DNA from: Tanypteryx hageni
Lineage: Eukaryota > Arthropoda > Insecta > Odonata > Petaluridae
Reading direction: 5' to 3'
Length of the DNA stretch: 64,000 nt
Assembly (NCBI GenBank): GCA_028673005.1
Contig: CM054113.1
Span: forward strand, 66,230,850 to 66,294,849
The notes below the pieces were generated by a model. That model made no database searches. It saw only the letters and a list, made by a program, of their open reading frames with translations, and was not told the origin of the DNA. Below are positions 19,844-31,012 of this stretch, piece after piece. Position 1 is the stretch's first letter. The number at the start of each line of letters is the position of its first letter. A program made the position numbers and the translations under genes.

Positions 19844-21460
19844 TTAGGTTGTGCGACAACATGACATTCCGTTTTTAAGAAAAGACTCTTTGGACATTGA
19901 AAAAGGATCTACATTAGGGGAAAGTGAGTTTAAAAGGGAGGGGAGACGAAAGAAAAGAGAACGTTTAGCAAGTGAAATTCTGGGGGTGGGGTAGTAAAAT
20001 AAGAAAGAAGAGCGAGTAGATCTATTAGGAACACGGAAATTAAATTGAGCAAGTAACTCAGGACAGTCAGTAATAGAGTTTAGTATATTGTATATAAAAG
20101 AAAGATCAGACTTAGTTCGATGAACAGAGGGATAATCCAAAGAAAGGGAAGATAAGATCTTACTATTAGAGAGTTGGTGAAAGGAGGGCACACGGGATTT
20201 AACAATTCTCAGAAAAAAATTAATGACACAATCCAAAGAGGCAAGGTTGGAAACAGAAGACATTGACCAAATAGGAGAACAGTAGTTAACCACAGGTAAA
20301 ATAAAAGAAGAAAAATACAATCTAAGAGCCAGTGGATCAGTAATGTCTGTAAAACGATATAAAATTCTCAGGAGAGACATTGCTTTATTTTTTATTTTCA
20401 AAATATGATCAGAGAAGCCAAGTTTAGTATCAAAGACTACGCCAAGGTCTTTCTGTTTGGACACTCTAACCAATGGAACAACATTTAGTGTATAATTAAA
20501 ATTTATAACATTTTTAAGAAGAGAGATGGACATTACATTACATTTATTTGAATTTAATTTAAGTTTCCAGAAATCACACCAATTAACTACCAGATTAAGT
20601 GCCGATTGGAAAGACACACAATCAGCCATACCGGAGATCACTTTAAAAATTTTGCAATCATCAGCATAAAGCAATATATCTGCTGTGGGAGAAGGGATGA
20701 AGGTAGCCAGATCATCAACATATAAGTTAAATAAATAAGGTCCTAAGACATTCCCTTGTGGGACTCCTGAAGTAACAGTCAACCAATCCAAGGCAATTCC
20801 AGCTAAGACAACACGTTGTACGCGGTTATTTAAAAAACTTTTTAACAAATTAAGAAAATTACCATGGATATTGTACTGTTGACTAAGTTTATAAGTGAGT
20901 AATTTATGATCTAGAGAGTCGAAAGCTTTTGAGAAGTCCAAGTAGACAGTATCTAGCTGAGCCCTATTTATTATGGCATCAACAGCATGGTGTTGATAAA
21001 CTGCTAAATTAGTTAGGCAAGAGCGGCCAGTAAGAAAACCATGTTGCCTAGTTGATAGGTGAGGGGATGTAAAATAGTAAAGTCGGTTAAGGATGATTCT
21101 TTCACAGATACTAGAGACAATAGGGAGGATAGATATAGGATGGTAATTAGTTACATCGTATTTTGAACCAGACTTATGAATGGGAATTATGTTAGCAGAT
21201 TTCCACTGGGAGGGAAAAGTTCCCAGAGAGAAACAGCGGTTAAAAATAATACATAGAGGAATAGAAAGAGAAGAAGCGCATTTACGAAGAAATAGAGGGC
21301 TGATACCATCAGGGCCCGGAGTACGGTAGGGGGAAATTTTACAGAGGAATTCAAAAACTTCTTGAGGGGTTGTTTGAAGTTGAGATAGAGAAAAGTTACA
21401 AACAGGTGAGAGAGAATCATCATTATCCAGGTTCAGAGGGGAGGTAGTAGGGGGTGACAA
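19844..21460 (-). CDS. LINE reverse transcriptase, 538-residue open frame
   Basis: This is the longest ORF of the window. It encodes the RT and C-terminal region of a non-LTR retrotransposon, which copies its RNA at the nicked target. Visible RT blocks in order: YRTPGPDGISPLFLRKC, SQWKSANIIPIHKSGSK and NYHPISILP, then STRQHGFLTGRSCLTNL, TVYLDFSKAFDSLDHKLL (catalytic Asp), SGVPQGNVLGPYLFNLYVDD, and LLYADDCKIF (the catalytic YADD box). The thumb follows with KDLGVVFDTKLGFSDHI and VVNYCSPIWS. The protein ends RTT just before the 3' tail. All catalytic residues are present, but the start lies inside the polyprotein: the upstream endonuclease is separated by stops (21461-21960), so this copy is probably inactive. 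The clade is uncertain (Jockey/CR1-like). Confidence 0.9.
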   Translation of the reverse strand: MSPPTTSPLNLDNDDSLSPVCNFSLSQLQTTPQEVFEFLCKISPYRTPGPDGISPLFLRKCASSLSIPLCIIFNRCFSLGTFPSQWKSANIIPIHKSGSKYDVTNYHPISILPIVSSICERIILNRLYYFTSPHLSTRQHGFLTGRSCLTNLAVYQHHAVDAIINRAQLDTVYLDFSKAFDSLDHKLLTYKLSQQYNIHGNFLNLLKSFLNNRVQRVVLAGIALDWLTVTSGVPQGNVLGPYLFNLYVDDLATFIPSPTADILLYADDCKIFKVISGMADCVSFQSALNLVVNWCDFWKLKLNSNKCNVMSISLLKNVINFNYTLNVVPLVRVSKQKDLGVVFDTKLGFSDHILKIKNKAMSLLRILYRFTDITDPLALRLYFSSFILPVVNYCSPIWSMSSVSNLASLDCVINFFLRIVKSRVPSFHQLSNSKILSSLSLDYPSVHRTKSDLSFIYNILNSITDCPELLAQFNFRVPNRSTRSSFLFYYPTPRISLAKRSLFFRLPSLLNSLSPNVDPFSMSKESFLKNGMSCCRTT

Positions 21461-21958
21461 GCAATTAGAAAAGAAATTACGAAATAAAGCAGATCTACGA
21501 GATCCCTCGGCATTCGTATTTTCATAATAAATTTCTTCTGGGATCCTAGAATAATTGCGGCGGTCGTTAACGAAACACCAAAATTTCCTGGGATTGGAGG
21601 AAATAGAGTCGGATATATTCTTCGTATGCTCAGCGTAGTCGCGGCGAACTAAAAGCTTGGAATATCGCCGTAAGTCGGAAAAAGATTTGCGAGATTCTTC
21701 ACTAGGGTAGGCTTTCCACAGATACCAGGCATGATTTTTGTTTCTCAGAGTATGAATTGTGTCAATTTTAAACCATGAAGGGAATTTCTTAGACTTAGGA
21801 GTAACAACCGGAACAAAGTCCTTCAGAGCACCATCAATGAGGTCGTAAAAGAGACTAACGGCCTCGTCAGGGGGAAGAGCGCTCAGCAGGCACCACGGGA
21901 TAAAGTTGAGACAGCTGTTGACATCATCCCAGTGAACCTTAGACCAAGCAGGAAAGGG

Positions 21959-22235
21959 TCATGGAGGGGGAGGGGAAACAGCACGGGGTTTCTCAGTGCC
22001 TGGAATTCTGAGAACGGCATCTAGCGAAACATGGTCACTGTCGAAAATATTCCGGCCAGGGGTAATTGCGTTCGGAGGGGCAGAAACAGAGGATACAATG
22101 TAGTCCAGCGTTGCCAGATTGCGGGTTGGGTGAGGATTGAGTTGAAACAGCCGGAGAGCAGATACACAGATTATCTCTTTGTCATTATTATTCACAAAAT
22201 ACAGAAACTGCAATAGAAGAGAAAATCTTTCCTAA
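21959..22235 (-). pseudogene. LINE endonuclease C-terminal piece
   Basis: - strand frame with LNPHPTRNLATLDYIVSS and, downstream, IFDSDHVSLDAVL. The TLDYI and SDH motifs are the end of the APE-type endonuclease domain of LINEs. The frame stops after SPPPP at 21959, and the RT continues in another frame from about 21460. Confidence 0.8.
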
Positions 22236-22415
22236 GATATTTACAGGTGAAATATATCTTTATGTTTGTTTAAGAAATGATACCCATTAGAAGATAACTA
22301 CATTACAAACAGAAGTCTTATTTCATTAGGAGAGGTGGGATAGCACTTCAAAAACCTAGACTTACGTAATGAAAAATTTTCTTTTTCTTTCACCAAATAC
22401 CAGCTTTCGTACCTA

Positions 22416-22765
22416 TTACTCTTCAACATTTAGTTTTATAAGATCATCGTTAAAAAGACTTTCAAAGTACTCGAGTGTGCTATCACTCAAAATGTTAAGG
22501 TTCACAGCACTTACACATTCACAGTTAAAAGGAGAAACTACATTTGCACTATCAATATCATTCCAATGAAAAACACCGGCAGTCAGTTCATATCGATCAT
22601 CTAATCTTTCACAACTAATATTCTCATCTTCAATTTCACTTTCTGAAGTTAACAGATATACTTCTGAAGTCTCACTCACAAAAGAAACTACTTTCGTTGT
22701 CAGTTTCATCATTATCAATTAAATTCAGCAACTCTGCATCAGTAAGCAACTTACTTGTTGACATC
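22416..22765 (-). pseudogene. piggyBac transposase N-terminal piece
   Basis: - strand: an acidic N-terminus, then FNCECVSAVNLNI and TLEYFESLFNDDLIKLNVEE, which matches the start of the piggyBac DDE domain ('yFeLFFdDellelIveeT'). The catalytic aspartates that should follow are missing because of the LINE replacement. Confidence 0.75.
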
Positions 22766-23492
22766 ACGGTCACGGACTGAACGAGGGCAAATGTATTCGT
22801 AAAAATTTTTTCCAGTTATAAGAGAGAGATAATGTTTGTTTAGGAGCATTCTCTGACTCATGATGTTTACATGGATACATCATTTGCTGCGGTGACTCAA
22901 CGAACAAAGGAGAAACAGAGGACACTGCATTGGACGACATATGTCGTCGTACTCATTTGAGGGGTTAAATAGTATTGTGCCATTCATTGCTATAAGAGAT
23001 GCTGTTAGCTATACCATTTCTCATTCCAATAACTTTTAATCCCAAGATTTTTAACGTTACTCACTATTTGTCGTGGATGCATTCCTGAGGGTCATGATAA
23101 ACAACAAAATGATGAACAACCCTTTCATTTACGTGTAATACACAGAGGATATGTTCTGATGATGAAAATATTTCTACAATTAACTATTTGAAATAGCGTT
23201 ACTCATTTGTACAATAACATCTTGCAAAAAACATTACTGTATTAAAAACGCAATATCCTATATGGATGAGGAAGATCCAAGACTCGATTTTTAATTTCCC
23301 TAGTTTCCAATCCTCTGCTGATTTTCCTCCATCCAAGAGAGTCGGGCCACCTTTAGTGTAATGTTGTTTTACAATGAATTGCTTTGCTTTTTTTGAGTTA
23401 ACCCATTATTCACAGACAGTTGAGGTATGGATAAATGACCAAAAAACATATTCATATAATTGATAAATTTATTTCTGGAAATATTTTATTAC

Positions 23493-23497
<5 letters not shown>

Positions 23498-23550
<53 letters not shown>

Positions 23551-23552
23551 TA
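23498..23552. repeat. (TA)n microsatellite
   Basis: About 27 TA dinucleotides, directly adjacent to the left end of the next element. The ORF through it (IYIYIY) is an artefact. Confidence 0.97.
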
Positions 23553-24131
23553 TACCTTATATGCCGGTGTATAAGTCGACCTTTGAAGCTAAAAAAAATT
23601 CCAAAAACTTAAGGTCGACTTATACGCCAAATATAAAATGTGACCCTACAGATTAAAAACATTGATATTTATGAAAACATTTGATCTTATGGCATAGGTG
23701 ATCGCCATTTGAATCAGCTGCTCCATTGTTTACATATTGTCATTTATTTTAGAAGATTTAAGATAATTATTTTTAATAGTTAATAAAAATTAAAATTTTC
23801 TTTTGTTTTTATTACTGAATCTCAAAAATATTAACGATTTATTTGCAGTTACAGGAACGAATGATAATTAGAAATACATTCCACCAATAACTGGCAATAC
23901 GGTATGACTGACCTTTCTTAAACTAAACAAATGATTTAATAACTCAAAAATCGACACGGCATTTTTTGGAAAAGGTTACATTTAGGTTTTAAAAACCATA
24001 AAATTCCTTGTATTCTTCATTCGAAGTTTTTTTAGCAAAAAAGTGGGGGTCAACTTATACAGCAAATATGTCTAGTCATGTATTTACAAACTGAAAAATC
24101 GAGGTCCACTTATATGCCGGCATATACAGTA
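23553..24131. mobile_element. Non-autonomous DNA transposon, TIR CTTATATGCCGG type
   Basis: The left end TACCTTATATGCCGGTGTAT and the mirrored right end TACTGTATATGCCGGCATAT match over about 35 bp (both continue ATAAGT then GACCT). An additional internal inverted pair GGTCGACTTATAC lies near the left end. There is no transposase ORF. The TIR resembles, without being identical to, that of the 26.9-28.1 kb element. The TA-flanked target suggests Tc1/mariner/pogo mobilisation. Confidence 0.7.
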
Positions 24132-24762
24132 ATTACTCATATAAGCTTAAAAAGGTCATGACAGAAGTAGCCGTCATGCTTTATCTGCTCTCTTGAAAAT
24201 GTGCGGCAGCTGATCTCATATCCATTGTGAATGCATTAGCCATGACGGCTGCAGCCATCTTGTCTGCAAATGGGTTAATGTTTAAAAAATTGCAGAGATA
24301 ATTTATTTTCAAATGATGAATTAACAAAATGACTAATAATGTGGTGACACATTACAGGTATTTAGTGTATAGTACTAAAAAATAAGTTCCCTTATGATAA
24401 ATATTTAATGTGATTAGCCTCTTGGGTGTATGCTATTCACTGCATGTCATGCAGAAAACAGCATTCTGCTCCGAGATGTTTAATAAAAATTATGTAAGTT
24501 ATGCAAATAAAACAATATAATATTGCATAAAGGATAGGCTAGCTATGACTTGCTAAAAATTTTTTTCTTCCATTACAGTCTTAGTAGTAATTTGAATGCT
24601 CCAGTGTTGAATTAAAAAAATATTCCTGAGCAATGGAGTGAATATAATGATTTTAAAAAAGTTTATGGTTGTGAATATATTACTGCATTGGATAAAAAAG
24701 AAGATATTTAAATGTTTCATTATTAACCTTTTGATGCCTTAAATTATATTTTTCTTTCCCAG
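24132..24762. other. End of last AARS2 intron, featureless
   Basis: AT-rich intron sequence ending in a good polypyrimidine tract and acceptor (TTTTCTTTCCCAG|GA). No other feature is seen. Confidence 0.6.
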
Positions 24763-24999
24763 GAACTTGCTTCTAAGAATTTCAACGCAAAGCTGTGGAT
24801 GGAACCTGTAATGAATGTATTTAAAGGTAGTGGAAGTGCACCAAAAGGGCAAAGCCCTTATTTAGTGTTCAATATGCGTGAAAGAAAGTTACCAACAGAT
24901 TCTACTGGAGATGAAAATAAGAAGATATTCAATTTGGCAATGAAAAAAGCAGAAGAATTTGCAATGGGAGCCTTATCAAATTATGAAAATAGTAGTTGA
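24763..24999 (+). CDS. AARS2: AARS2 terminal exon (C-Ala domain and stop)
   Basis: 78 residues after a canonical acceptor. ELASKNFNAKLWMEPVMNVF is followed by KGSGSAPKGQSPY, in the place of the glycine-rich 'gGKGGG-p-aqg' of the C-Ala domain, which helps bring together the aminoacylation and editing sites. The final helix is KIFNLAMKKAEEFAMGALSN. It ends SS-TGA (24997-24999). The glycine-rich loop is less regular than in bacterial AlaRS, as is common for mitochondrial forms. Confidence 0.92.
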   Translation, partial: ELASKNFNAKLWMEPVMNVFKGSGSAPKGQSPYLVFNMRERKLPTDSTGDENKKIFNLAMKKAEEFAMGALSNYENSS

Positions 25000-25182
25000 T
25001 GAATTATGGAGAAGTAAGCAAGTTTGTAATATAAAAAATTGGAAATTTCTCAAATCAGTCATTGTAAATTATTTAAATGTCCTTTCTGTAGGTGAACAAC
25101 AAATTATTTTGTGAAACTTTGAGCAAGTTTACTTATTTAATGATCATGTTGGGTGATTATATAGCAGTTACTGAAACTTTGA

Positions 25183-25188
25183 AATAAA
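25183..25188 (+). terminator. AARS2 polyadenylation signal
   Basis: AATAAA 184 bases after the AARS2 stop codon, the first canonical hexamer downstream. It fits a short 3' UTR. Confidence 0.7.
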
Positions 25189-25199
25189 ATTATTTTAAA

Positions 25200-26920
25200 A
25201 CAAGCCACTCCTTTAAAAAATGGTTTCACATCTATTGCAGGAATTAAAATAATTAACATTTTTTGTTTTATTAAGAAAATATTGGTAGTCTATACATTTC
25301 TGACTTCACTATAATTTTTCAATCAACAGAAGTTATTTTATAAAAAGAAATAATTTTCCTTTTCCCTTTGTGATATTTATAGTAATTTCTTAACAATATG
25401 GTGACTAGACTTAAAATCCAATCTAACACCTGATCTCATAAAAGACACTTCTTAGTATGACATATTGCATTTAAAATACCTTAACGTGTTTCATTGGAAA
25501 TATTTTTGATTGAAATTTTAGTTTTATTTAACAATGATGCTTTTATTATGTTATGGCCAGGCACCAGTTAAAGCCTATCTCCTTGTGTATTAGAACCAGT
25601 GCCTTTTTTCCGCCGGAATGCCATTCCGGAACCTTCGATGCAAAAAATACTAATTTGCATAACTAATACTAACACATGAAACGAAGTTATATGCAATGCA
25701 ATGACGTTTTACTCATATTGTACAATTACACATTCCTCTGCTCACAATTTACATTCAGTTCCTATTTTTTCTCCCACTCACCTCTTTTGCGTTCCTGCAC
25801 CTGTGTTGGAAAAAAACCACTCATTAGAACCATGCAGTACCACCTGGTACCCTTTTGTACTTTTTGTTCACACATTTGATTGTTTTTGCACCTTTCCAAG
25901 TTTTGGTGCCCTGGGAAAAATGCCTCAGTTGCCCCCCCTCCTTAACACAGCCCTTGTTATAGTGCAATCCACTTTGTGTGGTTTTATTATAGTGCTTTCA
26001 CTAACTGCTGAATCATTGACATTTTTTGGTCATATTACAAGCACATAACTTTCTCATAACATTTATTATGCCAAATTAGTATTTGTAGGTGAGTTACGAT
26101 TAAATTAAACATCATTAAACAATCAATCAACAAAAAATGTAATCTATAGTTTCTTGGTGCTTTTTTGATTCTAGCTAATTGACATTAGATTTGGTCAATA
26201 TTAGTAGTAATAGATCTTCCTTATCCGATTTTACTATGACAAGTCTTCATTTATTTTCTTATCCATATATTCTACATGTAGCACTTATTAGCTTCTCCTT
26301 TAACTTCCACTTAGTTACAGATTATTTAGCATTAATATCCTTGTACGAAAGGGATTTTCATTTCGAGTCATTCTCAGGCCAGTTCATGTCAAAAAATATA
26401 TTACGTAGTTATACATGTAAATGCATTGGGATGGCACCACTGAAGGTGCAGCTAGTTCAATCCACAAGTTGGCCACTCTACCTTAATAAGCAAGAAAAAA
26501 TCCCCACATGAAACAAAGATAAGCTCCCTTCACCCTTGTTTAGTCTCCTTTTTGATGTGGTAGTAGTCTCGTGATGTGTGTTGATTATTTTCTATTTTTT
26601 TTTAACCTTCGTATTATTTGTAATGAATCAAAAGCATGGAAATGAACTAATGCTGAAAAGAAACAAAGAAAATCTTTGTCACTTTCAGTTCAACTTGAAG
26701 TAATTTAACAAATTGAAGGTGGAGAATGGCAAGTTTATGTTTGCAAAGCCTTGAAATAAGCAGGATCTGCGATAAGATCAAAAATGCTGTATATTTTTAA
26801 ATGTTCATAAAAAGCACATTTTATATATTTTAATTGTTGTTGAGTTAAGCATGAAAATATACCATATATTGGGAATTCATTAGCATGGAATGTAGGGTGG
26901 AACTAAAGATCAAATCTACA
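25200..26920. other. Intergenic stretch downstream of AARS2
   Basis: No gene is recognised. 25590-25940 has GC-richer sequence (CCGCCGGAATGCCATTCCGGAA, CCACCTGGTACC) that looks like a decayed hAT-type MITE, but no paired termini were confirmed. ORFs at 25676-26048 and 26179-26511 have no domain. Confidence 0.4.
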
Positions 26921-28133
26921 TAGCATATTTCTCGGCATATAAGCAGCACTTTTTTCCAGAAAAATGACCTCCAAAATCAGCCTGCATCTTATATGCCGAA
27001 GGTAAGATTATTGTTTTCAATACTGACACTAACAAGCACACTCATCCCCAAAATGGAATAATTGCCAGTCATTCGTCGCAAAAACAAAATATACATTATT
27101 AGGATTTAATAGTGAAAATTTTGTTAATATATACAGTAATACCTGAAGCAATGTGAATTCCGGGCATGCTATTTAATTGTTACGATTTAATACATGTCCG
27201 CCCACAGTGATTACGATTTCGACGCATTTGTGATGCTTTAGTTCCTAATGAGACCATTGAATAACTCAATTAATGCCACAGAACAGTAGAATTCGTGTAG
27301 ATTCCATAAATATTTTATACATATCTTGGATAAATAACGTTACGTGTATTGAGATCTCAATGGTTACAAAAGCGAAAAGATATGCCTATGCTATTAGTTA
27401 TAAGCTTCAGGCAATTCCATATGCAAAAGCCCACGGAAACCAAGCAGCAGCACGCCATTTTGGTCCACCTCCCACAGAAAAAATGACCCGTGAATGGAGA
27501 AAATGAGCTGATGGGATAAGAGAAACTTAGTCTTCGTATGCTTGGTCTTAAATGGCCACAACTAGAGGAGGAAGTGATGGAAAGAACAACAGAGGAAGTT
27601 TGGTATTGCAGTATCGATCAAAGTCGTTATGTACGAGGCAAAATGAGTTGCAGAAGAAAGAGGACTAGTTGAGCGTATGTATCGTTATTACATATGCATT
27701 CCATATATTATTTATCCCATTATAAGTATTAAAATAGCATCTTGAATTTAAGTTTAAGTAAGTACTATCGGTAAAGGGTACCTATACGTTTGATGTGTGC
27801 AGCAGCGCACTCTGATAGCTTTAATTAATACTACTGCCGAGTTCACACAGGGCACATTTAGCTATACAAGTCTCAAAGCAATTATTTATTTTTTTAGATC
27901 ATCCAGATTTATTTTACGAATTAAGTTTATCTAAATCGTTACATTTAACTGTTATCACGCCGGAATATTTTCTGTAGATTTGCTGGATACGGAGTTAATC
28001 ACAGCTAGAAATGATACACGATGTGGCCCTTCGTAAATGCCTTGGTGAACCAAAATACTTCTTTCCTGAAAAATCTAAAGAACCGGGGTTCGTCTTATAC
28101 CCTGGTGCGTCTTATATGCCGTGAAATATGGTA
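26921..28133 (+). mobile_element. pogo/Tigger-like DNA element with HTH fragment
   Basis: The left end TAGCATATTTCTCGGCATAT and the mirrored right end TACCATATTTCACGGCATAT form a TIR of about 30 bp (continuing AAGCAGCAC or AAGACGCAC). The interior ORF at 27273-27506 encodes AISYKLQAIPYAKAHGNQAA, then ARHFG and REWRK, the first helix-turn-helix of pogo/CENP-B-type transposases. Broken frames continue with LGLKWPQLEEEVME, the second DNA-binding helix region. The catalytic domain is absent, so it is an internally deleted copy. Confidence 0.75.
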
Positions 28134-29424
28134 TTTACATTGGTTTTTATGAGAAAGTCCCTCAATGTGATTACATTTAGTTCCGTTTTTCAGGAACCAA
28201 TTAAGACCACTAAGTGAGGGATGCCTGTATCTTGGTTAACTTGATAGTTATGATATTATTAAAGTAAGTTGAAGTCCTTAAACAAGTAGATTCATGTTTC
28301 TTATTAAGGAAGGAAACCTAATCTTAACTACAGTGAAGCCTCAATAATATTAAATTGTTTAATACAAAATAAGAAATGCACTTAAATCTCCTGTGAAAAC
28401 ATAAGTATAGCAGGCCCCTAGTAATAGGAAAAATGAATATTGTATTGGATTCGCTACCTAATGGTAACTGACTCTTCACGGGAGGACTTCCCAACCAAGA
28501 TGTGCGTGCCTTCCCTGCCCCTCCTCTCTGATGCAATTCTCTTCTCTCCACTCTTAAAGGCCATATACATATGGATGCTAGCATATTATAATAAGGATGT
28601 TGCTCGAGTTGAGAGCATGATCGAAGACGTGTGTCAAGATTACTGTGCAGAGAGAGAGAAATACACATGACATTGTTGCCAAACTGTCAACCTGTATAAG
28701 TTTATGCTCGGAAAACAACGCATGATGCAACTGTGTGTTCTGTGCCCTAAGCGCTCGCCATTTGCTCTTGACAGCTGGCAACACTGTAACCAGCTTTGTG
28801 TGTTGTTTTATCTGCATGCAGACTTGTTTTTGAAGTACTGGTACACTTTATATACTATTTATCTTGCTTGTTTGTGCAAAACCTTGCATTTACTTCCTTT
28901 GCCCTCCATTTTCGAACTACACAAGATGGTACTATTTAAATCTCAATCATAAAACAAACAAATAAACAGAAATCACACTGCAAATGAATGCACTGCAAGT
29001 GAAGAACTGCTGTAACTGACTGACGTTGATTGGCCAAGTGAAGGAGTGAAAGAAACCTTTGTGCATCCAGTTGCCACCTACCTTTGTTCGTGCTCTCAAC
29101 TACAGTTACAACCACCTATTCATTATAAACTTCATTATTACAAATCATGAAAATTGAAGTCTCTTTAAGATTGTGCTATCGAGGATGTTCTGCATTTAGA
29201 TGCAAGCCTAATTTTTCTCCAAGAGTAACTACTATACTATCGTATTGTGCAAGTGAATATCCGAGGTACTTGAAATTTAAAATAAAGGCTACTGTAACAA
29301 ACTTAGTGGCATTGGGGATATCTTTTGAAGCCATTAGAAAACAAAATGGATATAATATTGCCTTCTTTTCTATATGTAAACATTTCACAATATTAAATTT
29401 TTAAATGGAAAACCAGATTATTTA
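28134..29424. other. Intergenic stretch with a solitary Tigger end
   Basis: At about 28190-28235, GGAACCAATTAAGACCACTA and then GTGAGGGATGCCTGTA look like the right end of a Tigger element; its left partner was not found. 28326-29400 has short ORFs on both strands without domains. Confidence 0.4.
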
Positions 29425-29679
29425 TACAGTAGAACTCCGATCATCCGATCTAAATGGGACCAAGGGTGGTTCAGATAATTGGAAATTCGGATAATTGGAC
29501 CGAATAAAATATGGGAGTACAGTAAACATGGTTTATGTATTTAAAACGTATTAATGCATGTAAAATACACATTACAATGCATTATGCGAAAAAAATAATA
29601 TTAATTCGGTGGTCTACAAAAATATATAAATGTACGTAAAATGCAACATTTGAATATAAAATTTCATTTAAGACAAGAA

Positions 29680-30900
29680 CTGAATGATTGATAGTTGTTT
29701 TGTGGAAGCCTTCCTTTTTTGCAGCTAAATCTCGTAATCTTTTTAAACAAAGCAGTTGGACTGAATCACACTCTTCTTGCCCCTCCAACCATTTCATTGC
29801 TCTTTCCAGGCATTTGATGGCTTCTAATGCGAAGGACCCTCATATCCAGTATCATCATCTGCTTTTTCTTCCCAAGTGCCTTTATCCACTTTTTGCACCC
29901 TTTCAATTATATCCTCTTCTGATAATAGTCGAAAACCAGGGTCACTAGCATCACAGTTTAGCCACTCCCTGGCATCTTCTAAATCACATTCAGAGCACAC
30001 AAGAATTTCTTTTAGTGCTACTTGTATGGCAATGATATTTTCTTCTTCCTCCTTAGCCTCCTCAGGTACAATTTTTAAAATTTTATTCCATGCCTTTATA
30101 AGAGAAGTTTTCTTTAAGTAATTCCAAGATCTGTCACCATATAACAGCATTCTCTAATATTAAGCTCTTTTAAAAAGCTTAAATTCCTTCTTTGTCAGTG
30201 TCATTGGCCAACAAAATTTTAAAAGGAGTTGCTTCCTATACTGACATTTAAATGCTTCAATCACACCCTCATCCATTGTCTGGAGTATAGATGTTGCATT
30301 TGAAGGGAGAAACATAACTTTAAACATGCTGTCAGCAGGTTCCAGAAATTCAGCTGAGGAATGAGATGGCACATTGTCTAAAATAAGTAGAACTTTTTTG
30401 ACTTTTCCAATTTTTTCTTGGTATTTTTTAACCTCGGGAATGAAGGTTTTGTCATGCCATTCCAGAAACACTTGAATGTTCATCCATGCTTTATTCTGGC
30501 TGTTGTAAACAACAGGTAAAGCTTTAACATTCTTAAATGCCCGAGGTTTTGCTGATTTCCCAATGAGTAGCACAGGCAGCTTGTGATTTCCGCTGGTATT
30601 AGCACATAACAAAATTGTTACCCTCTCTTTGGGCACTTTGTAACCAGGTGCAGTCAATTCTCTCCATGATGTAATTTTTTTGCAGTTTCTCAGTTAAGTC
30701 CGGTTTCATCTGCATTATAGATAAAGTCCATATCATATTTTTCTTTTTGAATGAAGTCTTCCAGGATTTTTACAAAATTATTGGCCGCGAGAAAGTCAGC
30801 TGAAATCTTTTCGCCATAAATATCCAGCCACCCAGAGTTGTCCTTAAATTCTGGACTACCACAAAGTTTTTCATTAAAATGTAATAATTAAAGGTCGACA
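29680..30900 (-). pseudogene. Tigger/jerky-type transposase (outer element)
   Basis: DDE transposase of the Tc1/mariner-pogo superfamily, on the - strand. YDMDFIYNADETGLN holds the first catalytic Asp (about 30715-30690). APGYKVPKERVTILLCANTS follows, then ILDNVPSHSSAEFL (second Asp) and TSILQTMDEGVIEAFKCQYR (third Asp). The C-terminal part (29824-30150) is acidic, with EEDIIERV, as in jerky/Tigger proteins. A stop after GLN and frame changes near 30660 and 30160 make it a pseudogene. The N-terminal DNA-binding part is cut off by the inner Tigger. Confidence 0.88.
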
Positions 30901-31012
30901 GGTTTCAGTTAATTTTCCGATGCAGATCTTCTCTTCTAGTTGTTGATACTCAAGAGAGCCAAGATCACGTTTTTCTTGGTTGTGCAACATGTACAAAGCC
31001 CTACTGACTTTA

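Larger units (their letters stand above)
19672..22235 (-). mobile_element. LINE (non-LTR retrotransposon), 5'-truncated, with long RT ORF
   Basis: Reads right to left. A (TTTA)n-type run at 19672-19706 forms the 3' tail. The RT ORF is at 19844-21460 and a remnant of the endonuclease end at 21959-22235. It is inserted within, and has replaced the middle of, a piggyBac element, so it is younger than that element. No clear target-site duplication was found, and a deletion on insertion is likely. Confidence 0.85.
19209..22970 (-). mobile_element. piggyBac element interrupted by a LINE
   Basis: The two ends match: TTAACTCCTCAAGCGTGATT on the left (about 19213) and, mirrored on the right (about 22947-22970), TTAACCCCTCAAATGAGTAC. 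Both begin with TTAA, the piggyBac target. A - strand N-terminal transposase piece is at 22416-22765 and the C-terminal zinc-binding tail at 19377-19634. The catalytic middle has been replaced by a LINE (19672-22235). It lies in the last AARS2 intron. Confidence 0.75.

Noticed and set aside
23435..23656. ORF with a long Ile-Tyr repeat
   Set aside because: It is a translation of the (TA)n microsatellite.
28440..28670. + strand ORF of 76 residues
   Set aside because: It has no domain, splice context or repeat support, and an antisense ORF of similar length overlaps it.
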